Shown piece after piece: positions 35,793 to 45,589 of a DNA stretch of 60,595 bases. The stretch is taken from the NCBI RefSeq assembly GCF_000429505.1, contig NZ_AUBZ01000031.1, positions 1 to 60,595 on the forward strand. Direction: 5' to 3'. The notes beneath the pieces are model-generated. The model had not been told where the DNA came from, did no database searches, and worked only from the letters and a program-made list of their open reading frames with translations. This stretch comes from Aliagarivorans taiwanensis DSM 22990 (GTDB taxonomy: Bacteria; Pseudomonadota; Gammaproteobacteria; Enterobacterales; Celerinatantimonadaceae). How positions within the stretch are numbered: the first letter of the stretch is position 1; each line of letters begins with the position of its first letter. A program made the translations under genes and the position numbers.

Positions 35793-37565
35793 TTATTCAA
35801 CCCACCATGAATCGAGGCCAATATCGTATTGAGGATTGCGTTCGGGGCGCTGCAGCTTGTTCCAATGGGCCACCCGCCAGGCGCTTAAGTGCCATTGTGG
35901 GACCACGTAGTAGGACCACAGTAGCACTCGGTCCAGGGCGCGGCTGGCGTCGATCAGCGCTTGGCGATCCGGGGCGTGGATCAGGGTCTCGACCAAGCTG
36001 TCGATCACCTCGCTCTTAATCCCAATCACGTTACGTGAGCCCACTTGGTCGGCCGCTTTGGAGCCCCAAAATTCGCGCTGCTCATTACCCGGCGAGGAAG
36101 ACTGCGGAAAGCTTGCCACCATCATATCGAAGTCGAAGCTCTGCACCCGATTGATGTACTGCGATACATCCACCAGCCGCACTTCACTGGCAATGCCGAT
36201 ACGCTGCAGGTTGCGGGTATAAGGCAGCACGATGCGCTCGAAGTTCTTCTGGAATAGTAGGAACTCAATCTTAAACTGCTCGCCTTGGGCATCCACCAGC
36301 TTGCCTTGTTGCAAATTCCAACCCGCATCTTTCTATAGCGCTAATGCTTTTCTCATCTGTGGCCGCAAGTTGCCATCACCGCGCGTTTTGTCTAGTTGGA
36401 AGGGCTGGGTGAACAGCGCTTCGGGTAGTTGCGCTTTGAATGGCTTTAGCAGTGCCAGCTCGCCCTCACTAGGCAGTCCGGTGGCAGCCAGCTCAGAGGC
36501 AGCAAAATAACTCTCGCTTCGATTGTAGGCACCATAGAACAGCTGCTGATTGGTCCATTCAAAGTCGAACATTAAGCCCAAGGCCTGACGTACCCGAATA
36601 TCACTGAACTTGTCACGGCGGGTGTTAAAGGCAAAGGATTGCATCCCTTGCGGATTATGATTCTCGAGGCTTACGGTTTGCACCTCGCCGCTATCGAATT
36701 GCGGCCCGGTGTAGGCGGTAGCCCAATCTTTGGCACTGGTTTCCAAGCGGTAGTCAATACGCCCTGCCTTGAAGGCTTCCAGCGCCACTGACGAATCACG
36801 GTAGTATTCGTAGTTAATCTGGGCAAAGTTGTTGCGCCCCATATTAACCGCCAGATCCTTGCCCCAGTAGTCTTGGACCAAGGCATAGCGGATACTGCGG
36901 CCCGCATCGAAGCTGTCTATTTGGTAAGGACCTGAGCCCAAGGGGCGGGTTAGATCGGCTTTGTTGAACTCTTTGTCGGCCCAATAGTGCTTAGGCAATA
37001 CTGGCAGTTGACCCAAGATCAGCGGCAACTCGCGGTTACTGCCGTCTTTGAAGGTAAAGCGCACCGCCAGCTCGCCTTCGGCTTCCACCTTAACCACGTT
37101 ACCATAGTAGGCGCGATAGAACGGCGCGCCCTCTTCAATCAAGGTGTTGAAGGTAAACACCACATCCTCGGCGCGAAGTGGGTGACCATCATGGAAGCGC
37201 GCCTCGGAACGCAGGTTAAAGCGCACCCAGGTGTAGTCCTCAGCCAAGTCAATGGTCTCAGCCAGCAAGCCATATTGGGTAAAGGCTTCATCGGGGTTGG
37301 AGGTTAGCAGCGTATCGTAGATCCGGCCGATGCCAGCCACCGAGTTGCCTTTAACAATAAAGGGGTTAAAGGTGTCATAGGTGCCGGTAGCATCGAAGGT
37401 AACCGTTCCTTGCTTGGGCGCCTCAGGATTGACGTAATCGAAGTGGGCAAAATCGGCTGCCAGCGCCGGTTCACCATGCATAATAAGGGCGTGAGAACGA
37501 GTAAAGTCCTGAGCGTGCGCCACCCCAAGCAGCACGCTGAAGCACCAAACGAAAAGCCGCAGCAT
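35793..37565 (-). pseudogene. yejA: YejA, peptide-binding protein, interrupted by an in-frame amber stop
   Basis: The frame codes a 589-residue SBP-5-family oligopeptide-binding protein with a signal peptide (MLRLFVWCFSVLLGVAHAQ), but it contains a TAG at 36333-36335. The 410 residues before it end QMRKALAL and the residues directly after it, in the same frame, read KDAGWNLQQGKLVDAQGEQF, which is the normal YejA continuation (ALxLLKxAGW). No base is gained or lost, so this is a single nonsense change, most simply TTG to TAG at a Leu codon. The C-terminal 179 residues (lobe I return and C-terminal helices) would be lost unless the stop is read through. The rest of the operon is intact. Sequencing error is the main alternative. 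Confidence 0.88.
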
Positions 37566-37648
37566 AGTCAGCCAATCCTCCTGATAAGATGCAAAGTATC
37601 CGGTTGTGGACTTAGTTATACCTGAGCAGGCCCTTAAAAATAAGGGGC

Positions 37649-39847
37649 TTAGGCAAATTTACGCTGAAAACGGCGGATGTATCGCTCCATGGCGTCGGCA
37701 GGGATTGCCTTGCTGGAGAGATAGCCTTGATAGAAGGTGCAGCCTTGCTGCTTGAGGAATGCCAGCTGTTGGGGAGTCTCTACCCCTTCGGCGGTAACGG
37801 TAAAACCAAGATGACGGGCCATCGCCAACACCGCCTCAACAATCGCCATATCGCGGCGATCCCGGGGGATATCGCGGATAAACGAACGGTCGATCTTAAG
37901 CTCGTCCACCGGCAGACGTTTTAGGTAGCTAAGCGAAGAGTAACCGGCACCGAAGTCGTCGATGGAGAAGCGTAATCCTAAGGCCTTGAGCTGTTCCATC
38001 TTCTGAATAGTGTCTTCGGCGTGGCCATGGATCACCGCCTCGGTGATCTCTAGATTGAGCATCGAGGTGTCGACCTTGTAGCGCCACAGCAGCTCCTCTA
38101 GCCGATCCACAAAGTCTGGGTGGTGGAATTGCTTGGCGCTGATATTAACCGACAACTCAGGCAGCTCAAGGTCTAGCTCGCGCCATGTTTCGATGGACTT
38201 ACAGCTTTGCTCCAGCACCCACATGCCGATGTCGATAATCAGGTCCGACTCCTCAGCAACCGGAATAAACTCGGTGGGCGAGACCAAGCCTTGGCCCTCT
38301 CGCTGCCAGCGCACTAAGGCCTCAGCCCCGACCAGCTCGCCATTGGAGACCATATGCTGAGGCTGGAAGTACAACAAAAACTCATCGTTAACCAAGGCGC
38401 TACGCAGGGCATTGTGCAGCTTGAGGCGTTTATCGGCGCGCCGCTGCATGCCTTGCTCAAAGAACACCGCAGTGCGTCGTCCGGCTGATTTGGCCTGATA
38501 CATGGCGGTATCGGCTTGCTTGAGCAGATCATCGGCTTGCTGCTGTTTACCGGGATACAGGGTGATCCCGACGCTGGCACCGATGTGTAGCTCCTGGCCA
38601 TCCAGCGAATAGGGGCGCGATACGGTTTTAATCAGGCGCTTGGCCACCATATTGGCTTGCTGCTCGGCCTGTGGCGGGCTATGCCCCAGCTCCCCCAGCA
38701 ACAATACAAACTCGTCACCGCCAAGGCGCGCCAGCACATCCCCCTGACGAATCAGGTTCTGCAAGCGGCTCGATACCTGTTGCAACAGCCAATCGCCCGC
38801 AGCATGGCCCAGCGAGTCATTGATGTTCTTGAAATGGTCCAGATCGATAAACAGCAGTGCGCCGACGCTATCTTGCTCACGCGCCAGCTCAAAGCAGCGC
38901 ATCAGCTCTTCGCGTAACTTGCGGCGATTGGGCAGGCCGGTCAGTTCATCGTAGTAAGCGAGGTGCTGAATCTTCTGCTCACTCTCTTTGCGGGCGCTCA
39001 CATCTTGCAGGCACAACACATAGTGGGTGACCTGCGACTCGCTGTTGGTCACCGCCGTCAGCGTTTCCTGCTGCAAATAGGTTTGGCCATTTTTCCGCTC
39101 GCGCTTCACCTCAGCGTGGTAACGCTGCTCACCGCTCGCCCCGCGTACTCCTGCCAGCTCAATCCCGGGGAGCAGCTCAGACAGCTTTCTCCCCAATACC
39201 TCATCTTGGCGATAGCCGGTAATGCGATTAAACGCTTGGTTAACCCGCACGATGGTCAGCTCGGTATCAGTAACCAGCAGGCCTTCATTGGTTTCAAAGG
39301 CCACGGCCGACAGGCGCATATCCTGATTCAAACTGTGTTGCTCGAACTCGGCCAACAGGCGAGCGATAAAGGGCTGGCATAGCCCGGCGAACTGCTCGGG
39401 GGTGCCCTGCGAATAGCTGGCCGCAATGTAACTGATAGGCTGACCGTGCTCATTGTCTAAGCGCACGCTGCAAAAGGTATGTAGCGGCTCGCTGGCCAAG
39501 CTTGCCGGCAGACGATAGCCCGGATAGGCCGTTGCAAAATCGTCGATGCGCAGGCTAGCGTGCTGCGCAATCAGGCTCGCCAGCTCACCCGTCACTGGGC
39601 TGAGGCGGGCATCGAGCACCTGCTGCTGGGTCCAATATGCCAGGGTCTTGGCGGGTTTGGCGCGCGAAGGCAGTGGCGCAACCAATACTTCGCTGGCTCC
39701 AGTAATCTGCGCAATGGTCTTGGCAAACAGGCACAGAAAATCGGCGCTGACAGCATTTGCCAACACTTGGGTAAGCTCAAGGAGGGATTTAGCAGGTAGC
39801 TCAGCTGGGGAGCTGGAGCGTTCAGCTAGGTTGTTTTTGCCTTCCAT
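37649..39847 (-). CDS. PAS-GGDEF-EAL cyclic-di-GMP signalling protein
   Basis: A 732-residue cytoplasmic protein with an N-terminal GAF-like region (about 20-170), a PAS domain (about 185-300; VAFETNEGLLVTDTELTIVR), a GGDEF domain and an EAL domain. The GGDEF active site is intact (ARLGGDEFVLLL, about residue 387) and an RxxD inhibitory site (RQGD) lies five residues before it. The EAL motif is intact (GAEALVRWQ, about 510), as is DDFGAGYSSL and the TAEGVET loop. It could therefore make or break c-di-GMP. No membrane segment is seen. Confidence 0.9.
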   Translation of the reverse strand: MEGKNNLAERSSSPAELPAKSLLELTQVLANAVSADFLCLFAKTIAQITGASEVLVAPLPSRAKPAKTLAYWTQQQVLDARLSPVTGELASLIAQHASLRIDDFATAYPGYRLPASLASEPLHTFCSVRLDNEHGQPISYIAASYSQGTPEQFAGLCQPFIARLLAEFEQHSLNQDMRLSAVAFETNEGLLVTDTELTIVRVNQAFNRITGYRQDEVLGRKLSELLPGIELAGVRGASGEQRYHAEVKRERKNGQTYLQQETLTAVTNSESQVTHYVLCLQDVSARKESEQKIQHLAYYDELTGLPNRRKLREELMRCFELAREQDSVGALLFIDLDHFKNINDSLGHAAGDWLLQQVSSRLQNLIRQGDVLARLGGDEFVLLLGELGHSPPQAEQQANMVAKRLIKTVSRPYSLDGQELHIGASVGITLYPGKQQQADDLLKQADTAMYQAKSAGRRTAVFFEQGMQRRADKRLKLHNALRSALVNDEFLLYFQPQHMVSNGELVGAEALVRWQREGQGLVSPTEFIPVAEESDLIIDIGMWVLEQSCKSIETWRELDLELPELSVNISAKQFHHPDFVDRLEELLWRYKVDTSMLNLEITEAVIHGHAEDTIQKMEQLKALGLRFSIDDFGAGYSSLSYLKRLPVDELKIDRSFIRDIPRDRRDMAIVEAVLAMARHLGFTVTAEGVETPQQLAFLKQQGCTFYQGYLSSKAIPADAMERYIRRFQRKFA

Positions 39848-40137
39848 GCATCAATTTTTTGTCACACCCGCATCTGCTAAATGTTGCTATTTGCATCACT
39901 TTTAGGTGTCGTATCACTGCCCTGTGAATAGTCAATCGCTGTATTATCCATTCCAATTTGCCTTGTCTGTGGCGGTGATGCAAGAACTTTTTGGCATCGG
40001 GAAAGGGTTTTCCCTGAGGGCGTCACAAATGCTTAAAGCACGAGAACAAATGGCTATAACCAGCGAGCTGGATCACATTATTTATCTGCCAAAACCGTAA
40101 TCTGGAACTAGATTCACTGGCGTTATGAGGGAGGCCT

Positions 40138-40500
40138 ATGATTATAGACATTACCAGTAAAACCGTTGCCATTACCCCTTCCATGAGAACTGCAATTGAG
40201 GCTCGATTAAGCAAACTAGAAAAGAATCAAATCCCACTTATCTCTCCCAAGGTGATTATCATCGAAGGTAAAAATTCGATGAAAATTGAAGCTCTTATCA
40301 ATCTGCCCCACGGCCAGTTATTTGCCAGTGACGAACACGAAGATCTTTATGTAGCCATCAACAATATGGGTCACAAGCTCGAGCGGCAGCTACATAAGTT
40401 CCAATCCAAACCTTTAGCCAAGCGCCCCAGCCGTTCGGGCAAACAACAGATTCGTAACCACGAGCTACCAGAGCAGGAGGCTGAAACCCACGTAGCTTAG
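40138..40500 (+). CDS. Ribosome hibernation-promoting factor (HPF/RaiA family)
   Basis: A 120-residue protein of the HPF/YfiA family that binds the small subunit between mRNA and tRNA sites in resting cells. MIIDITSKTVAITPSMRTAI is the typical first strand-helix, and DEHEDLYVAINNMGHKLERQ is the second conserved block. The C-terminus is short and basic (KPLAKRPSRSGKQQIRN) with no long HPF tail, so it is the RaiA-like short form. It lies directly before pheL-pheA, as raiA does in E. coli. Confidence 0.9.
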   Translation: MIIDITSKTVAITPSMRTAIEARLSKLEKNQIPLISPKVIIIEGKNSMKIEALINLPHGQLFASDEHEDLYVAINNMGHKLERQLHKFQSKPLAKRPSRSGKQQIRNHELPEQEAETHVA

Positions 40501-40564
40501 TCCATACATTTAACTAAACAACACACTTAACACTGCCTAATACGAGCGCCCTTGTCCGGGGCGC

Positions 40565-40593
40565 TTGACTTATCTCTCCGAGCTTTTTATTTT
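40565..40593 (+). promoter_or_regulatory. Predicted sigma-70 promoter for pheL-pheA
   Basis: TTGACT (40565-40570), a 17-base spacer and TATTTT (40588-40593). The start site would be about 40,600, at or next to the pheL ATG. Confidence 0.55.
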
Positions 40594-40599
40594 AAACGC

Positions 40600-40656
40600 A
40601 TGAAAACTGTTCAGATTCGATTTTTGTTTGCTTTCTTTTTTACTCCACCTAATTAG
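40600..40656 (+). CDS. pheL: pheA leader peptide
   Basis: An 18-residue leader, MKTVQIRFLFAFFFTPPN, with five Phe in seven positions. It closely resembles E. coli PheL (…FFFAFFFTFP). Translation speed over these Phe codons would sense charged tRNA-Phe. No ribosome-binding site is seen before the ATG, and the predicted transcription start falls on it, so the peptide may be read from a leaderless message. Confidence 0.88.
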   Translation: MKTVQIRFLFAFFFTPPN

Positions 40657-40723
40657 GGAGGCCTTGGTGGTGCAAAAAAGAAAGCACACAACAAATTAAA
40701 GCCTCCCACTCGGGAGGTTTTTT
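40642..40723 (+). promoter_or_regulatory. Phenylalanine attenuator with terminator
   Basis: Four segments can pair in competing ways: CCACC (40645-40649) with GGTGG (40666-40670); GGGAGGC (40656-40662) with GCCTCCC (40701-40707), the antiterminator; and CCTCCC (40702-40707) with GGGAGG (40712-40717) followed by six T, the terminator. Pausing in the Phe codons would free the antiterminator. Confidence 0.85.
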
Positions 40724-40742
40724 ATTATGTAGGGATGAAAAG

Positions 40743-42743
40743 ATGTCTTCACTAGAACATATACGCGAGCGCATAACCTCGCTCGACCAAAACCTGCTGA
40801 CGCTGCTCAACGAGCGTCGCCAGCTAAGTGTGGAAGTGGCCAAGAGCAAACTGGCCAACCCCAAGGCGGTGCGAGACCAAGAGCGTGAACAGCAGCTGCT
40901 GATTAGGCTGGTCAATAAGGGCCGCGAGTTAGGTCTGGATGCTCACTACGTGACCCAGCTCTACCACACCATCATTGAAGACTCGGTGCTCTCCCAACAA
41001 GCCTTCCTACAAGAACTGACCAACCCCGAGCAACAGCAAAGCGCAGTACGCGTGGCGTTTTTGGGCAGTAAGGGCTCCTACAGCAACATCGCTACTCATC
41101 GCTACTTCTCCCGCTATCAAAAACAAGTGGTGGAACTGGGTTGTGTGGGCTTCCAAGAGATTGTTGACAGCGTAGAAAGCGGCCAGGCCGATTACGGTAT
41201 CCTGCCGATAGAGAACACCTCCTCGGGCAGTATCAACGAGGTGTACGATGTGCTGCAGCAAACCAGCCTGTCGATTGTCGGCGAGCTATCGAATAACATC
41301 GATCACGGCATTCTTGCCAAACCCGGTAGCCGTATCGATCAGCTAACTACCCTCTACGCCCACCCACAGCCTTATCAGCAGTGCAGCCGTTACCTGCGTA
41401 CCGTGCCGGGCATACGGGTAGAGTTTGTCGACAGCTCCTCCAAGGCGATGGAGATTGTCGCTAACAGCGATGACCCGAACATCGCCGCCCTAGGTAGCTC
41501 AGCCGGTGGCGAGATGTATGGCCTGCAAGCCCTGCAGACCGATATCGCTAACCAAACCCGTAACGAAACTCGCTTCATCGTGGTATCGGCCTCGCCCATT
41601 GAAGTGGCCGATCAGGTACCCGCGCGTACCACCTTGATCATGAGCACCAGCCAACAGCCCGGCTCGTTGGTAGAGGCCTTGCTGGTACTGCGTGAACACA
41701 AGATCAATATGAGCAAGCTGGAGTCGCGCCCGGTACAGGGCAACCCTTGGGAAGAGATGTTCTACATCGATGTGTCAGCCAATGTACGGTCCGATCAGAT
41801 GCAATCGGCGCTGGCGGAACTAAGCCGCATCACCCGCTACGTGAAGGTGCTCGGTTGCTACCCTAGCGAAGATGTCGATCCGACTCAGATCCCACTGACC
41901 GCGCTGGTCAGCAAGCAAGACGAACAGCCAAGCACCTTGATCAATACCGAGCAAGACGATGGCGCGCTATCGAGCCGCAGCCACAAGCCGAGTTCCACGG
42001 TTATCCGAGTTGGCGATGTGCAGATTGGCGACGGCGAGTTTATTACCATCGCAGGCCCCGGCGCAGTCGAGAGCCAAAACCAGATTATGGCCTGTGCCCA
42101 GCAGCTTAAAGAGTCCGGCGGCGCCATCTTGCAAGCCGGGTGCTTCAAGCCGCGCAGCTCGCCCTACAGCTTCCAAGGTTTGGGCGAAGAAGGCTTGGGC
42201 TACCTCAGTCAAGCCGGCAAGCACTACCACGTACCCGTGATGACCGAGGTGAGCTACCTCGACCAAGTCGCCACGTTGGCAAGCAAAGCAGACATCTTGT
42301 ATGTGCGCGCCCGCCACATGCAAAACTTCAACCTGCTGCGCGAGCTGGGTAAAACCACCCGTCCGGTGGTACTCGAGCGCAACAACATTGCCTCGCTGGA
42401 TGAGTGGCTCAAAGCCGCGGACTTTATACTGGCGCAGGGCAACCAACAGGTGATCCTGTGTGAGTCGGGGGTACGCACCTTCGAGGGCCAAGGCAAGGCA
42501 ACTTTGGACCTGAGCGCCATCCCGCTGCTGCGCTCACGCACCCACCTGCCGGTGATAGTGAATCCGGGCGAAGCCATCGAGCGTCGCGAGCAGATTGCGC
42601 CACTGGCGAAGGCCGCCAAACAGCTAGGGGCAGATGGCCTGCTGCTGTGGCTACATCCGGATCCGGAGCAAGCTAAAGTCGACAATGCCAAGTCGCTTAG
42701 CTTCCCGCAGTTCTCACACACCTTGAGTGAGCTATACAGCTAA
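40743..42743 (+). CDS. pheA: Chorismate mutase-prephenate dehydratase fused to a degenerate DAHP-synthase-like domain
   Basis: A 666-residue multidomain protein for phenylalanine synthesis. Order: AroQ chorismate mutase (about 1-90), prephenate dehydratase (about 105-285; VAFLGSKGSYSNIA and NTSSGSINEVYD), ACT regulatory domain (about 300-375; KLESRPVQGNPWEEMFYIDV), and a class I DAHP-synthase-like domain (about 415-666). The first three look functional. In the last, the metal-binding Cys of AGPC is Gly (IAGPGAVES), the DPSH His is replaced (NPGEAIE), the Glu of VEVHP is Trp (LWLHP), and the KRG Lys is Glu (VVLERNN); KPRSSPYSFQG is kept. It therefore probably cannot make DAHP and may serve a regulatory or binding role. 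AGGGATGAAAAG precedes the start. Confidence 0.9.
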   Translation: MSSLEHIRERITSLDQNLLTLLNERRQLSVEVAKSKLANPKAVRDQEREQQLLIRLVNKGRELGLDAHYVTQLYHTIIEDSVLSQQAFLQELTNPEQQQSAVRVAFLGSKGSYSNIATHRYFSRYQKQVVELGCVGFQEIVDSVESGQADYGILPIENTSSGSINEVYDVLQQTSLSIVGELSNNIDHGILAKPGSRIDQLTTLYAHPQPYQQCSRYLRTVPGIRVEFVDSSSKAMEIVANSDDPNIAALGSSAGGEMYGLQALQTDIANQTRNETRFIVVSASPIEVADQVPARTTLIMSTSQQPGSLVEALLVLREHKINMSKLESRPVQGNPWEEMFYIDVSANVRSDQMQSALAELSRITRYVKVLGCYPSEDVDPTQIPLTALVSKQDEQPSTLINTEQDDGALSSRSHKPSSTVIRVGDVQIGDGEFITIAGPGAVESQNQIMACAQQLKESGGAILQAGCFKPRSSPYSFQGLGEEGLGYLSQAGKHYHVPVMTEVSYLDQVATLASKADILYVRARHMQNFNLLRELGKTTRPVVLERNNIASLDEWLKAADFILAQGNQQVILCESGVRTFEGQGKATLDLSAIPLLRSRTHLPVIVNPGEAIERREQIAPLAKAAKQLGADGLLLWLHPDPEQAKVDNAKSLSFPQFSHTLSELYS

Positions 42744-43017
42744 CTCGCGAGAACGGGTCGCCGGCCATGCCGGCGGCTCAGCACTCCCTTGCCTGCTCCG
42801 ACACTTCCCCAAACGGCTCCTCGCCTTGTTTTACCTCACTTAATCCTCTGATAAATCTGCTTAATTTGGCATTTTGGCGGATTAGCGCTAGGCGCTACTC
42901 ATGACATTGTTTAAAGTATCAAGGCAGTTTGTTTACGTTAACTCTAACGTCATATCCGCCGCGTAGCATGTCGCCACATTCTCGCTGTTATTACTATTCG
43001 CTTTAATAGGTAAACGC

Positions 43018-44070
43018 ATGTTTTGGAAGAACACCAAGGAACTAAACGAATTACAAGCTCGCCAGCTGGAGCTGGAAAAGCAGAACCAGCAACTTGAGCA
43101 GCAAGTGGCCGAGCTTCAAGCAGAGAATCAAGCACTGGCAGCCCGCCCCCTCGGCGACCCAGAGCAGGACAAGCACAGCCAGCTGCTGCTGCGCAGCTTC
43201 CAAGGCGTCGATGCAGTTAAGGAAAACCTGCGCCATCTGAGCGGTTCGCTACAAGAGCAGCGCCAGAAGTTTAACGACAGCGCTAGCGCCTTTGACTACT
43301 CCTCGGCAAGTCTTGCCAGTATCAACAAAGAGCTGGATCGCTTGAGTGAGCACGCCTCGCTAAGTATGGAGAGCCTGTCAAAACTGAAAGAAGTGGCCGG
43401 CAACATCACCCAATTCGTAGGCATCATCGCCAACATCTCTGAGCAGACTAACCTGCTGGCCCTCAACGCAGCGATTGAAGCAGCCCGCGCCGGTGAACAG
43501 GGCCGTGGCTTTGCAGTTGTTGCCGATGAGGTACGCGCCTTGGCTAAACGCGCCAGCGAAGCCAGTAGCGAGGTCGCATCACTGGTATCGCAGATTGAAG
43601 CGGACACCGAAACCACCGACCAACACCTGAGCGAGACTCACAGCATCTGTACCGAGCTGGTCGAACAAGCCGGCCAAGGCACCGAAACCATCGATGAAGC
43701 GATGCTGCTGTCTAAAAGCATGCAGAGCGTGCTCGAGCAGCACGCCGATCTGGGCAGTGTCGAAGCGGCGCGCGCCCAGCATCTTGCGTGGAAAGCGCGG
43801 GTGTACGAGGCCATTGATGCAAATAGTGGCTCGGCTGAGATTGGCGACCCTAGCGCCTGTGGCGTGGGCGAGTGGCTGCAAGGCCAAGGTCGCGACCAGT
43901 TTGCCGACAACCAAGCCTTCCGCGCCTTAGAGCGCCCACATCAAGAGGCCCATCGCTTGGCCGAGCAAGCGCTGGCCGCTGAGCAGCAGTCCCAGCGCAA
44001 CCAATTGCTGGAACAGCTAGAAACCGCCAGCGATGAGGTGATGGCCTGCTTTGCGCGATTAGCTAGCTAA
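43018..44070 (+). CDS. Soluble chemoreceptor-like protein with CZB zinc-binding domain
   Basis: A 350-residue protein with no membrane segment. A Gln/Glu-rich coiled coil (about residues 5-45) leads into a methyl-accepting chemotaxis signalling domain, whose hairpin tip is intact ([20 protein letters not shown] and [17 protein letters not shown], about 140-180). The C-terminal CZB domain (about 245-345) has the expected zinc ligands: His in AQHLAWKAR, Cys in [11 protein letters not shown] and two His in RPHQEAHRL. Such proteins sense zinc or reactive chlorine species and act on chemotaxis arrays or cyclic-di-GMP enzymes. No partner gene is adjacent. Confidence 0.85.
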   Translation: MFWKNTKELNELQARQLELEKQNQQLEQQVAELQAENQALAARPLGDPEQDKHSQLLLRSFQGVDAVKENLRHLSGSLQEQRQKFNDSASAFDYSSASLASINKELDRLSEHASLSMESLSKLKEVAGNITQFVGIIANISEQTNLLALNAAIEAARAGEQGRGFAVVADEVRALAKRASEASSEVASLVSQIEADTETTDQHLSETHSICTELVEQAGQGTETIDEAMLLSKSMQSVLEQHADLGSVEAARAQHLAWKARVYEAIDANSGSAEIGDPSACGVGEWLQGQGRDQFADNQAFRALERPHQEAHRLAEQALAAEQQSQRNQLLEQLETASDEVMACFARLAS

Positions 44071-44095
44071 CCAGCCTGACTTGCACTGTAATAAC

Positions 44096-44123
44096 AAAAA
44101 ACGCGCCTTAAGGCGCGTTTTTT
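44096..44123. terminator. Bidirectional terminator between the CZB receptor gene and ffh
   Basis: AAAAAACGCGCC-TTAA-GGCGCGTTTTTT, a perfect hairpin shared by two convergent genes. Confidence 0.93.
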
Positions 44124-44145
44124 AGTATCAGGGATTAGCAGTCGC

Positions 44146-45546
44146 TTAGAAGCGACCGCGGCCGCCACCAAAGCCACCGCCCATGCCACCCATTCCGCCG
44201 GGAGGCATCATGCCTTTCATTTGGCTCATCATCTTGCGCATGCCGCCTTTACCCTTCATCTTCTTCATCATTTTCTGCATCTGGGTAAACTGTTTCAGCA
44301 GCTTGTTCACGTCTTGGATCTGCACGCCAGAACCGGCGGCGATACGACGCTTGCGTGAGCCCTTGATAATGTCAGGACGGGCACGCTCACCGGGAGTCAT
44401 GGAGCTGATGATCGCTTCCATCCGCACGGTTAGCTTGTCGTCCATCTGGTCTTTCATATGCGCAGGCATATTACTCATACCGGGTAGCTTGTCCATCAGG
44501 CCCATCATGCCGCCCATGTCGCGCATCTGCGCCAACTGCTCACGGAAGTCTTCCAAATCAAAGCCGTCGCCCTTGGTGACCTTCTGCGCCAGTTTTTGCG
44601 CCTTGTCTTTATCAACCTTGCGCTCAACTTCTTCGATCAACGACAGCACGTCGCCCATGCCGAGGATACGCGAGGCAATACGCTCAGGGTGGAAGGGCTC
44701 GAGCGCGTCGCTCTTCTCGCCCATACCGATGAACTTAATCGGCTTACCGGTGATATGACGAATAGATAGGGCAGCACCACCACGGGCGTCACCATCGGCC
44801 TTGGTTAGGATCACACCGGTTAGCGGCAATGCATCGTTGAAGGCCTTGGCGGTGTTGGCCGCATCTTGACCGGTCATCGAGTCGACCACGAACAGGGTTT
44901 CCACCGGCTCAACCGCCGCGTGTAAGGCCTTGATCTCGTCCATCATCTGCTCGTCGACGTGCAGACGACCGGCAGTATCCACCAGCAGCACGTCAGCAAA
45001 CTGCTTACGCGCAGCATCGATAGCACCGTTTACGATATCAACTGGCTTTTGCTCTACGCTGCTTGGGAAGAACTCAACGCCCACTTCGCCGGCCAGAGTT
45101 TCCAGCTGTTTGATCGCGGCCGGACGGTATACGTCGGCGCTCACCACCATTACTTTCTTCTTGTGACGCTCTTTTAAGAAACGCGCCAGTTTACCAACCG
45201 AGGTGGTTTTACCGGCACCTTGCAGACCCGCCATCATCACTACAGCAGGAGGCTGCGAGGCCAGGTTCAGCTCTTCATTGGCTTCGCCCATCGCCTTTTC
45301 CAGCTCTTGCTGGACGATCTTAACGAATACCTGGCCCGGACTTAGGCTCTTGTTAACTTCTTGGCCGAGGGCGCGCTCTTTAACGGTTTTTACAAATTCG
45401 CGTACCACCGGTAAGGCGACGTCAGCCTCCAGCAAAGCCATACGCACTTCGCGCAGGGTTTCTTTGATGTTGTCATCGGTAAGACGACCGCGTCCGCTGA
45501 TGTTCTTCAGCGTTTTGGAGAGTCGGTCTGAGAGATTTTGAAACAT
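44146..45546 (-). CDS. ffh: Signal recognition particle protein Ffh
   Basis: A 466-residue SRP54 GTPase that delivers nascent membrane proteins to FtsY at the inner membrane. N domain about 1-85; G domain with GLQGAGKTT (about residue 108), DTAGRL (about 190) and TKADGD (about 248); methionine-rich M domain (about 300-430), with MGGMMGLMDKLPGMSNMP and the 4.5S RNA-binding GSRKRRIAAGSGVQ. The C-terminus is Gly/Met rich. Divergent from ypjD, the arrangement also seen in E. coli. Confidence 0.97.
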   Translation of the reverse strand: MFQNLSDRLSKTLKNISGRGRLTDDNIKETLREVRMALLEADVALPVVREFVKTVKERALGQEVNKSLSPGQVFVKIVQQELEKAMGEANEELNLASQPPAVVMMAGLQGAGKTTSVGKLARFLKERHKKKVMVVSADVYRPAAIKQLETLAGEVGVEFFPSSVEQKPVDIVNGAIDAARKQFADVLLVDTAGRLHVDEQMMDEIKALHAAVEPVETLFVVDSMTGQDAANTAKAFNDALPLTGVILTKADGDARGGAALSIRHITGKPIKFIGMGEKSDALEPFHPERIASRILGMGDVLSLIEEVERKVDKDKAQKLAQKVTKGDGFDLEDFREQLAQMRDMGGMMGLMDKLPGMSNMPAHMKDQMDDKLTVRMEAIISSMTPGERARPDIIKGSRKRRIAAGSGVQIQDVNKLLKQFTQMQKMMKKMKGKGGMRKMMSQMKGMMPPGGMGGMGGGFGGGRGRF

Positions 45547-45589
45547 GCCTTATCCTGTGATTCCGAAAAAGCGACTATTTGAATTTGAC

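Noticed and set aside
35793-36314. Separate 173-residue gene after yejA
   Set aside because: It is the same frame as yejA with no shift, and continues its normal sequence; better read as one interrupted gene.
39906-40100. 64-codon frame before the hibernation factor gene
   Set aside because: Weak start context and no family; it may be leader sequence. Kept out for lack of support.
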